NCBI RefSeq assembly: GCF_035222485.1
Contig: NW_026946671.1
Location: 2,108,001 to 2,172,000 of the forward strand
Direction: 5' to 3'
Length of the DNA: 64,000 nt
DNA from: Podospora pseudoanserina
Lineage: Eukaryota > Ascomycota > Sordariomycetes > Sordariales > Podosporaceae
In this document: positions 22,889 through 32,891 of the stretch, in pieces
Position numbering within the stretch: position 1 is the first letter of the stretch
Layout: each line of letters opens with the position of its first letter
The notes under the pieces: model-generated
Seen by the model: only the letters and a program-made list of their open reading frames with translations
What the model was told of the DNA's origin: nothing
The model's database searches: none
Program-made: the position numbers and the translations under genes

Positions 22889-24164
22889 ATGTCCGAAAAT
22901 AGCACCACCATTCCCACCCGTCCCTTGGGCCCTGGTGGGCCAGAGATTCCAATTCTAGGGTTAGGGTTGATGGGCCTGAGTTGTAAGTCACCTCACCCCC
23001 TGTATACCCCTGAACTGTGTGAATTGACTTGAGCTGTGATGCAGCATTCTATGGAACCCCCCCTTCTGACGATGAGCGTCTTGCTTTTCTCGACCGCGCT
23101 CATGCGATCGGATGTACACACTGGGACTCGGCCGCTCTGTATGGAGACAGCGAGGTCCTGCTTGGGAAATGGTTTGAAAAGACTGGGAAGAGAAAAGACG
23201 TAAGTGTTGTTGTCTCAACAGCCTTGATTGATCCAGACTCATCAGCTTATCACGAGAAATAGATTTTCCTAGCCACTAAGTTCGGCAACAGAGTGCTGCC
23301 GGATGGCACGAGAGAATTCTGCAATGAGCCCGAGTACATCAGGGAAGCAGTGAAGGAGAGCTTGAGAAAGTTGAAGACAGACTACATCGATCTGCTGTAC
23401 TGGTATGGCCCCTTTAGCACATTGTAACTTCCCAATCTGACAAATGAACAGCCACCGCATCAGCGGCAAAACCCCGATCGAGGATGTTATTGAGACCATG
23501 AAGGAATTTGTCGAGTATGCCCTCCTCCCAACTTCCAGCAGTCTCACAAGATGCTTGAAATGCTGACCAAGCTCCAAGATCTGGTCAAGTCCGCCACATT
23601 GGCCTCTCGGAATGCGGTGCCGACACACTCATCCGCGCAAGCAAGATTCATCCCATCAGGGCTTACCAGATCGAATATTCCCCTTTCACAAGAGATATTG
23701 AGTTCCCCGACCTCAACCTAGCCAAAACTTGCCGCGACCTGAAGATCCCCATCGTTGCCTACTCTCCGTTGGGCCGAGGCATGCTCACGGGTAAGTATTC
23801 CTCGGCGGACGACTTTGAGCAGGGTGACTTCCGCCGGGCAGTTCCTCGCTTCTCGGCCGAGAACTTCCCCAAGAACATGGAGTTGGTGGAGAAGATCAAA
23901 CAGATTGCAGCTAAGAAGGGGTGTACGCCCGGTCAACTGACTCTGGCATGGATGATGAAGCAAGACCTCGTCTTCCCTATTCCGGGAACAAAGAAGATTG
24001 CATATTTGGAGGAGAATTGGGGAGCCAACTCAGTCTATGAGACGCTTACCAAGGAGGAGGAGAGGGAGGTGAGAGAGGCGATCGATAAAACTGAAGTGTA
24101 TGGCACCAGATATCCTGCGGCTGCGATGGGTGCTTTGGTAAAGGACACGCCACCCCGTTCCTAG
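22889..24164 (+). CDS. Aldo-keto reductase (AKR13-like)
   Basis: Five exons: 22889-22982, 23045-23199, 23263-23402, 23452-23514 and 23579-24164, giving 345 residues. The catalytic tetrad is complete: Asp59 and Tyr64 in HWDSAALYGD, Lys89 in LATKFGN, and His131 in LLYCHRI. Later blocks fit the family: GQVRHIGLSECG, YQIEYSPFTRDIE, AYSPLGRGMLTGK and FPIPGTKKIAYLEEN, the last being the NADPH-binding part. It would reduce an aldehyde or ketone with NADPH in the cytosol; the substrate cannot be read. All five exons are needed, since no single frame shows more than about 130 residues. It is the first of two oxidoreductases in tandem. Confidence 0.9.
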
Positions 24165-24808
24165 ACCATGGCCTAGGGTAACACAGCAACGCATGCTATA
24201 TTCTTACCACAAAACTTGAGCTAATGTTGTATCATGAACCCTCCCAACGTTCAACGTCATGGCGTTACTCTTTGCTCTCAGCCACTCTATGTGGGTTGAT
24301 TTGGAATCGAAAAGGCGGACTGGATCTTTTGATATTCATAATGAGCTGCCTATGTACAACTCCATCCAATTTGCTTGTACGCAAGAGGATTTTACCATGT
24401 TGTTGCCATATCCATCACCACAGCCAATCAGAGGCACGATCGGATTTATAGCTCGCAACAAAGCCGAAGCCAGTGTGCAACCCCTTGATATGCACCCTCG
24501 ACCTTTTTAGGACACATGTTTCTGAACGGCAAAAGCCGAGTATCCAAACCCGAGGGTGGACTTGGACAGGGACACGATAAGACGGAGTCGGATTGAATTC
24601 AGACCCGATGGCTTAAGCCCGTGTGTTTTTGCTTGCTTTGGCAGCAGGCATTCCATCACAGTTAAATACACCCTCTAGCCACCTTCCACGGACTGCTTTT
24701 CTCTTCAAAGTGTCTGCAATTGAAGCATACGTACTAGTTGTTTACTCTATTTCTCTCTCTGAACACTCATCCCTTCGAGAAACGAAGTACGCAACACTCT
24801 CAGCCAAG
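24165..24808. other. Intergenic stretch between AKR and ADH
   Basis: 3' flank of the AKR and promoter of the ADH. Short frames only, no repeat. Confidence 0.55.
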
Positions 24809-26169
24809 ATGTCACTCCCCCAAACATACAAGCAAGCTGTCTTCCGGTCAGCCGGTGCACCCCTGACGATAGAAGAAGTGCCCCTTAAGCAACCCGGACC
24901 AAAAGAAGTCTTGGTCAAGGTGGAAGCCTGTGGAGTATGCTTCTCTGATATGTTTGCTCAAAACAACATCATGGGTGGCGGATTGTAAGGACTTTTCCCC
25001 TCTCAGACTGCAATCTGTTCAATATCGTTGGATGCTGACAGATTAATAGTCCCATTGTTCCCGGCCATGAGATCATTGGTCGGGTAGCATCGGTAGGACT
25101 CAATGTCAGCACCTGGAAGGTTGGCGATAGGATCGGAAGCGGATGGCATGGTGGACACGATGGTTTGTCTGACCCGTCACTTCACATAGCTGCAAGCAGC
25201 CAAGATTGCTGACCAACAATCAATTTGAAAGGCACCTGTCGGTCCTGCAAAAAGGGGTACCACCAAATGTGCGATAACCAGGTTGTCAACGGAGAAACCA
25301 AACAAGGAGGGTGTAAGTCCGTCCGTTACTGGCCGAGTCCGTGGGCAGTGAATCCAACGTACTGACATTGCCAGACGCCGAGTATGTCTTGCTGCGCTCC
25401 GAGGCGGGTGTCCCCATTCCCGAAACAGTGTCAGCCGCCAAGTACGCGCCTATTCTCTGCGCCGGCATGACCGTCTTCAACTCAATTCGGCACATGAACG
25501 TCGGTGTTGGCGAGACGGTGGCTGTCCAGGGGCTGGGCGGGCTCGGTCACCTGGCTATCCAATTCGCCAACAAGTTCGGATATCGCGTGGTGGCCATTTC
25601 CAGGGGCGCTGACAAGGAGAGCTTTGCGCACGAGCTGGGGGCACATGAATACATCGACACGTCCAAAGTCGACGCCGGAGAAGGTTTGAAGAGGCTCGGG
25701 GGCGCCTCGCTGGTGGTGACTACAAGCCCCAGCGCGAATACAATGTCTGGGTTGATGCAGGGCTTGGGGCCGCTGGGCAAGCTGTTGATCCTGAGTGTGC
25801 CGGGCGATGTGAGCGTCAACACTGGAGTCATGGTAAGTGAACTGTTCTGCTTGCCTGGCAGGTTTGGTGTTGAACCAGTTGCTAATTCATGCCTGTCTAC
25901 CCACTCAGCTGAGATATGGGTTGTCTGTTCAGGCATGGCCGTGTGGCCATGCTATCGACTCGGAGGAGGCAATTGCCTTCACTCAGCTGCAAAACATCGA
26001 TTGTCTCATTGAAGAATTTCCATTGGAGAGGGCCAACGACGCTTTCGGTGAGTTTTCCCTTGTCACAGACACACAAGGGAACCGTGTCTTGTCATGATGG
26101 GTATCTAACATTTGCCCAGATGCTATGCTAAGCGGGAGGGTCAGGTTCCGCGCCGTAATTACGTTTTGA
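24809..26169 (+). CDS. Zinc-dependent alcohol dehydrogenase (MDR superfamily)
   Basis: Six exons: 24809-24984, 25050-25162, 25232-25312, 25375-25832, 25909-26047 and 26120-26169, giving 338 residues. Catalytic-zinc ligands are Cys44 (GVCFSD) and His65-Glu66 (PGHE). The structural-zinc loop keeps Cys99, Cys102 and Cys110, one fewer than the classical four. The NAD(P)-binding motif is GLGGLGHLA. The C-terminus SGRVRFRAVITF is the usual ending of this fungal ADH group. It should oxidise or reduce a small alcohol/aldehyde pair; the natural substrate is unknown. It follows the AKR on the same strand with its own promoter gap of about 640 bp. Confidence 0.9.
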
Positions 26170-26679
26170 GTAGTAGAAGTCCAGTATGCCGGAGCGGGAG
26201 GACCGGCCGGTGATAAAATCGCTTAATTGGAGGCGGAGGGCCCGGCATAAAGATGCAATGCAGTTTGTTGTTTTACCGGCCCGGGTTTTCCATCACTAAT
26301 GAATGACTCGTGGCATAATCCTGTTGATGATCTGAAACAGTCGTAATGGGAGAGAAGCCAGATGACTACGGGGATATGCAGCCCCATCAATGATAGTATA
26401 CAGATCAGGGTTCACCAATGATCGCCAGGTCCCGCGTCCTTGGCCGTTGGATCGGAGGCCAAAAAATGCCAGTAATAAATCTCTGAGTGCCTAGCTATCT
26501 CTGATAACAACAGCGAGCCACTGAGCATCTTCGAGGACAAACCTACGGATACCCCGCCGACCGATGACGTAGGTCAACTGATTTGCAGCAGGGTTGGGAT
26601 GCCGACAGCCGAAAACTCGGCCGGCACCGCAATTCTTTGGTGTTTGGCTTCTTTGTAGATTGCTTCTGCAGCTGTAAAT

Positions 26680-26680
26680 T

Positions 26681-26707
<27 letters not shown>
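26680..26707. repeat. TA dinucleotide repeat
   Basis: About 14 copies of TA, uninterrupted, in an intergenic region. Confidence 0.9.
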
Positions 26708-26711
<4 letters not shown>

Positions 26712-27445
26712 TAGAGATGAGCCATCTTTCATTGATAGCCCAAAACTTCACGCAGGGAGATCCAGGACTCGATCTTAAGTTCCACCCGGGCGGAAATCAT
26801 CTATCAGACAGGCGATGATGGGGGCACAGGAACCACAGCAAAATCGCGGGGTGGCCTTGAGACGGGACTGGGTGCAGGTGCTATGTATATAATCACATAA
26901 TCCTGCTTTGTGCAGCCAGCGAGTGGCCAATGGCAAATGCCCGCGGGAGCTTTGGCCGCTTGCATGGGACAACTGCTCGTTGCTGTGCCTTTAGTTGGGC
27001 CGGTGTCAAAGCCCAGGAGTTGTTTCGTCACGGGCAGTGGAGGGGCCTAGATCTCACACATTAGGTTGTTTCCATATATAAGCACATGTGCGGTTGTTGT
27101 CAGTGTGTATAATTATGGACGATATACTCTGTATGTTGGAGGAACGGCCCAATGTCTGTGAGAGCAGTGGGGGTGTCCTGAGGTGGACGAGATCATCCTC
27201 CTGATTGGTCCGCCGGGCCTGTCCCGGTCTGGGCCCGAGTCTCAGCGAACCAGGAGCAGGGGTGCCACCGTCACCGTCGAAAATACATCATAGTTTTTGA
27301 CTTGGTCATCATGGGCCTAGCACAACTGGGCTGCTCCCCTCCATCCTGTTCAAGTTTGGACAGCACATGGCTTTTTGATGCAATCCAATTCTATTCTTGT
27401 ATTTTTCTACTAGTGTGCTACAACGTGCAATACCCAACTTTAATT

Positions 27446-27541
27446 CCTGCCTGCCACCCAGCCACCCTACCACCCTGCCTCCCTGCCTCCCTGCCTCCCT
27501 GCCTCCCTACCTACCTTCCACTTCCCGTCTACCTACCTACT
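27446..27541. repeat. CCTG/CCTC/CCTA pyrimidine-rich tetranucleotide stretch
   Basis: Imperfect cctgcctccctgcctccctg units grading into ctac units. It lies about 800 bp upstream of the arrestin start. Confidence 0.75.
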
Positions 27542-28327
27542 TCCAGGAAGTCCCATCACAGCATTCCGCGAGGACCCCGCGCAGTGACGGATCCGTCCAA
27601 CATTGACCCGTTCATGCTTTGAACCCTTCGATCGCCTCGTCCCACCGCTTGCGAATCACCACGCTACTCTATCGCCCCGTCCACCGTCCCCGTTGGCGTG
27701 CACGCGAACCCTAACACATACCCCTTCCCTTCCCTCGGCCGCCACTCCACGCCGCCCTCGAGAAAAGGACCTCATTGCTGTGCAAACACGCGCAGTTCTC
27801 CCAGACAAGGGAAAAACTCTTTGCCGATGTCAACCTCTTAAGAGCAGCCCCAAAACATCCAGGCCGCCCTCCCTCCCTTTGGTTTCCAGCTGATCGGTTG
27901 TCTTATTGTCTTGCCTGCGGTGGTACCAGAACCCGTGTCCCAATTTGCGCCGAGCACAAAGCCAGAGACACCAAAGTCCACGCAGATGATAATAACGGGG
28001 CTGCTATGATTCAGGTGCAGGTACGTGCTCGTGCTGGTGCTGGTGCTCTCGGCCAGCAACGCTCCCCAACGGTCCCCCTTCCGCATCCGTCATGTCTCGC
28101 CCTTCCCTTCCACGTCCACGTCCACGCCCACTTCCACTTCCGCTTCCACTTCCCTGAACGGTCGACAGGAGGTATAGTGTGCCTCTCCTGCCCCGTCTGC
28201 CCCGTTTTCAACTCGGTATCACCCATGACGGCCGCTGTAGTTGCTGTTGCTGCTGTCTCTGCTGCTTCGACCGTCTCGACATACACCTTCCCGGCCACCA
28301 CCACCACCACCATCATGCCTGTCTGTC

Positions 28328-31300
28328 ATGGCGCTTTATCGAGACACCCGTCACAATGCTCCACCACGCCGCCATGCTCCCCACTGGGGTACCTCCCCTC
28401 CTCGTTCCGCTGCAGGCGCATTGGACCGTAGTCCTTCCCAGCACCTCCGTGCTGGTGCCGGCCAGTCGCAGCATCCTCTGTCCGCCTACAGCGTGGCCCC
28501 GACCCCGGGGCTCCTGGACGGAGCTGGGGACATCTCTATGCCCCTGATGGTCGGATGCTGTGTGTTTTCCTTCTGTTCACCTACCACCAATGCCGTTCCC
28601 TCTTCGTGCTCATGCTTGCCTTGCCGGTGCTATCACCGCCCTTTTCGTGCCCTTTTCTACGAGAGCTCACTTCTAACCAGGGCGCCATGTCTGCTGCAGG
28701 TACCGAACACGATCGATTGCGTCCCGAGCCCTACTTCTCGTCCGCACACGGATCCATCTACTACACACCGAGACACCCACTTGAGCGCAGGCGCCGCACC
28801 GAGAGTGCTAGCTTCCCGACGCCGCTGATACAGCCTCGCCAGCGTCGACCTCACTCGATTCACATCATCTCGTACCCTCCTGGTTTTATCCCCCCGGATT
28901 TGCGGCCGCCAAAGTCGAGTCAGACGTCCACAAGGAAGACCACCAGGAAATTGAGCCGAGAGCAGAAGAAGGCTCAGAAGGAGGGCGAGAAGGAACGGAG
29001 GAGGCTGGAAAAGGAGCGGTCAGAAAAGAAAGAGAAGCGGCGGTCTCTTCGATCACTGCCCCCTGGTGCTGAAAAGGTCGGGAAGGTGTTGGACAAGATA
29101 AAGGCAGTCTTCTCCCATCCGCCGAACTCTACGCCCACAGTTACAGCAACCCCTACGTCGAGGGCCCAATCCCGCCCGTCGAGTTTTATAAGCTTCGCCC
29201 GGCGACTTTCCCGATTCGAAGGATCCTACGTCGAAGACACCGTGATCGATATTCCAGTATCTACAGGCCGACCAGGTGGGGAGGAGATAACGGTCCAGGA
29301 ACCCATCATGGCTACCGCCACTGGCCCGAATCCCCTCGGAGGGAACGCATTTCAAGCATCCAACAGGACCAGCATGGTGTCGATACGATCCGCCAAGAGC
29401 ATGATGAGCTCATCGGTGTCCGAAATTCAGAAGCCTGTAGCATCAGGGAGCGGGCTGGCTTGCTCGATATTATTAGCAGAGCCGAATGTTTTTCTCACGG
29501 GATTCGAACATGACAGTCACTCCAGGCGCCAAGGACAGCAGCAATCAAGCGCACTGCTTCGTGGAAAGCTGCAGTTGAACGTGTCCAAGAATGTCAAGAT
29601 CAAGTCGGTCACGCTGAAGCTGGTGGGCAAGGCCAGAACGGAGTGGCCCGAGGGAATTCCGCCGTCCAAAACGGACCTGTTCGAAGAGCAGACGCTCCGC
29701 ACCCAGTCCCTTGTATTTTTCCATGCCATGCATGAAGGCATGTGGGAGACGGAGTATGGGAGCCAGTGCACATTTGTGCCAAAAACCAGCTCTACACATC
29801 ACAATCTCATGTCCTCGCTCTACAACAACTCCAATTCGTCACTTCATATTCTCGGAAAGTCTAGAAACTCTTCTACGCTGACAGCCAAGGAAAGGAAACG
29901 CCTTTCCCTTCAGTCTGTGCAGTCCCGAAGTTTTGGAAAGGGCGAGTCGCCATTTGCGAATCCGGTCCAAGCAAAGGGGTTCAAGATTTTTGGCCCCGGC
30001 ACATACGAGTACGCCTTTGAGTTGCCCATCGATCACAACCAACTCGAGACGACAAAGCTCCAATACGGCTCGGTCCGGTGGGAGCTGGAAACTATGGTGG
30101 AGCGTGCTGGAGCATTCAAGCCGAACCTGCACGGTTCCAAAGAGGTGTCAATTGTCCGTCTCCCCGACCAGATGTCTCTCGAGATGACGGAGCCAATATC
30201 CATCAGCCGCCACTGGGAAGATCAGCTGCATTACGACATCATGATCTCGGGGAAGAGCTTTCCCATCGGCGCCAAAATCCCCATTGCATTCAAGCTCACG
30301 CCCTTGGCAAAAGTTCAGGTCCACAAACTTAAAGTGTTCGTGACAGAAAGCATCGAGTACTGGACCAACGACCGCCATGTCACGCGCAAAGACTCGGGGA
30401 GGAAGATATTATTGCTGGAGAAGGTGGCCGGCAAACCCCTGGACAAGCAATACGAGGCCAGCGACATCCGTGTTCTCAGCGGTGGCGAGCTGGATGCTGA
30501 ACAACGGGACGAGGCGCGAATGCTGGCTATCCGAAGACGGCTACAAGAAGCTGCCAGGGCTGGCGGTCCTCCGCGGCCACTCCCTGATCCGAGCAACAAT
30601 TTGTTGGGTGAACTAGACCTTGGTCTGGAGAGCTTCTGGGGAAGCACCGAGATCGAGATGAACGTGCAGCTACCAACATGCGACATGATGGCGCGCGACA
30701 AAACGCTTCGTTTGCATCCCGATTGCAGTTGGAAGAATGTTAATGTCTTCCATTGGATCAAGGCAAGTAACTTCTTACAAATCATGCTCCTCATACTAAC
30801 TACAACTCCAGATCGTCATGCGCATCTCTCGCTTGGACCCGGATGATCCCGCAGGAAAGCGTCGGCGGCATTTCGAGATCAGCATTGATAGCCCCTTTAC
30901 TGTCTTGAACTGCCGTGCAACCCAAGCCAACACGTCCCTCCCGCAGTACAGCGGGCGAGACGGCCCTGCCGAGCAACGACAGCAGATGTCGTGCGGTTGT
31001 TCGGACGCGCATCCTTTGGATCCCAACTCATCCAACGCGGCCACGCCGCTCGCCATGATCGAAGAGGATGCCCAGAGCCTGAACAACAGCCGACTGCGGA
31101 TTGACTCCAACATCAACACCAGCGCCGGCGGTCTGCCCAGCATGCCCCAGGCTGCCCACCTACAGTCCGCCGCTCGAACTGGCGGGTCTGTGCACAGGGC
31201 CAGCAGTTCGCTGAGCCGTGCTCGGGGTCTTCCAAGTCCGCTGGACCGTGAGCCACGACCCATTCACCTGCTGAGACACCCCTCATACAATCCGCCTCCC

Positions 31301-31717
31301 TTCAACGCAGACGATCCGCCGCCACCGCTGCCGGCGGAGCTCATGACGCCACCTCCCAACTACGACATTATCGTGGGAACTCCGAGCGTGGACGGCATGG
31401 CCGACTACTTTGCACGTCTGGCTGCGTACGACCTGGAACAAGAGGGCTCGAGACGGAACAGCGATGATACGATCGGACCCATCGATGTCGACCCATTTTC
31501 GGGCGCGCGGCTGACACCTAGGCCGCCGCATGAAGCCGGCGATGACGACTCTTCTGACAGCAACGACGATGAGGTCGCCCGGGCCCACCGCCGCGGACGA
31601 GTCAATGTGGCCAATCCGAGAACACCGGGCGGTCGTTTGGTTCCAAGTCGGAGTCTGGAAATCGAGCGTCCCACCGTGAGGCTCGACATGACGGGGGTGG
31701 TGAGGCGGGGGCAGTGA
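28328..31717 (+). CDS. Alpha-arrestin (ART family, PY-motif trafficking adaptor)
   Basis: Proposed exons 28328-28559, 28700-30762 and 30812-31717, 1066 residues. Exon 1 (MALYRDTRHN...) is inferred: donor GTGTGT at 28560 joins in phase to an acceptor at 28699, with TTCTAAC upstream. A plainer start is the ATG at 28687, within the frame. The middle has a Lys/Arg/Glu-rich block, an arrestin N-domain from about residue 330 (SILLAEPNVFLTGF) and a C-domain (GKSFPIGAKIPIAFKL). The tail has LPQY at 808-811 and PPNY at 946-949, sites for Nedd4/Rsp5 WW domains. Such adaptors direct ubiquitination and endocytosis of permeases. The second intron uses GC-AG borders (GCAAGT at 30763). The protein resembles large fungal ARTs, but I cannot name the orthologue. 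Confidence 0.85.
30763..30811 (+). other. GC-AG intron in the alpha-arrestin gene
   Basis: The 49-bp intron begins AAG|GCAAGT and ends ACTCCAG, with branch site ACTAAC about 13 bp before the acceptor. Removing it joins WIK to IVMRISRLDPDD in phase. Reading through instead gives a frame that ends early. Confidence 0.8.
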
Positions 31718-32587
31718 GGTCCATTTTGTCTTGGAAACGCGGGAATGGAACATCTGTAGTACTGGACATTGGATATTCGAAGTTTTCGGAGTTGGCAAAC
31801 GAAAAGATACCAACGGTTCTCCGGGCCCCTTCTCCCCTCTATTGTTCCTGAGAGACATGACCTCACGGCTTGAACATTCAGCTACCTCCTCCACACAAAC
31901 CCCACACGACACATGTATATGCAACACACATTCACATACCATCTTTATGTTTTCATTGGCATGGCACAAACAAAATACCCCCTTTTTTTGTTATTCTTTG
32001 ACTTCATCCATCATCCTGCATGCATTGACAAGGGAGATGGATAGAATGATGCCTTTCATGAACGGCAACACGGCACGGCACTGAAAGGGAAAGAAGACAT
32101 CATGGAAAAGATGGGGAGAGCGTGAGAAAGTGAGGAATAGGTCGAATCAAAAATAGGCATCGAGGTGGTAGTCTTATGGTAATATAATTCGAGGCTTTGT
32201 GTCGCAAGTTGTTGAACATGGTAGTGACTACTTGTGTCAAGTGAATTCAACTCCTCTTCAATGAAATGACCACCCTCATCGTGCCCCAACCAAATCACAT
32301 CATTTTACTCAGTTGGAGAAATCGCAAAAGACGTTCTAAAATCAGAGCGCTCGTGGGGCCATTGGTATATTCTTAATCGCTTCTTCCTCGCTGCATCGCT
32401 TGCCACATCAAATATCGTTACAGACAAGAGCTCAAAAACAGCCTTGCGATCGATCCCCTTCCACGCTCTCCATAATCCACCGCCCATGTGATCCAATTTA
32501 CTTGATGATGGCTCCCACTCCTTTCTGATCCATCATTATCCGGGGGTATTATAAGTTCATCTTCCAAAAAGGTAAAAAAGAACCAAC

Positions 32588-32631
<44 letters not shown>

Positions 32632-32891
32632 TCAACAGAAAGACAAAAACACACTGCCCATTGAATACCTACTCCCAAAACGCCACAAGAATAAAAGACA
32701 ATTGTATCGATAGGTAGCTTGTCCACCAATATTAGTGACTTGCTCGAAAATGCACAAGTCCCGACCCTAACGCCCAGAATAATGCATATGCTGTGTCAAC
32801 AAGAGCTGAAGAGCTGGAAAAGCGTAAATAATACAATGTGGCGTGAAGGAAAGACGCCCAGAAAACACAGAATAAAAAGATGGCCAGACAT
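31718..32891. other. Convergent intergenic stretch (arrestin and cyclin 3' flanks)
   Basis: Both neighbours end here. A 40-base A run lies at 32589-32628. No gene seen. Confidence 0.6.
32589..32628. repeat. Poly-A run of 40
   Basis: Forty uninterrupted A residues on the + strand (poly-T in the direction of the cyclin gene), about 260 bp beyond the cyclin stop codon. No poly-A-tailed retroelement body is visible beside it, so it reads as a mononucleotide repeat. Confidence 0.9.

Larger units (their letters stand above)
26170..28327. other. Intergenic / long leader stretch before the alpha-arrestin gene
   Basis: About 2.1 kb with no convincing gene. It contains a TA repeat (26680-26707) and a pyrimidine-rich CCTG/CCTC/CCTA stretch (27446-27541). 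The part from about 27600 onward is C-rich and likely belongs to the arrestin promoter or 5' UTR. Confidence 0.5.

Noticed and set aside
32589-32628. Poly-A run as the tail of a retroelement
   Set aside because: No element body or target-site duplication is visible next to it; it reads as a mononucleotide repeat.
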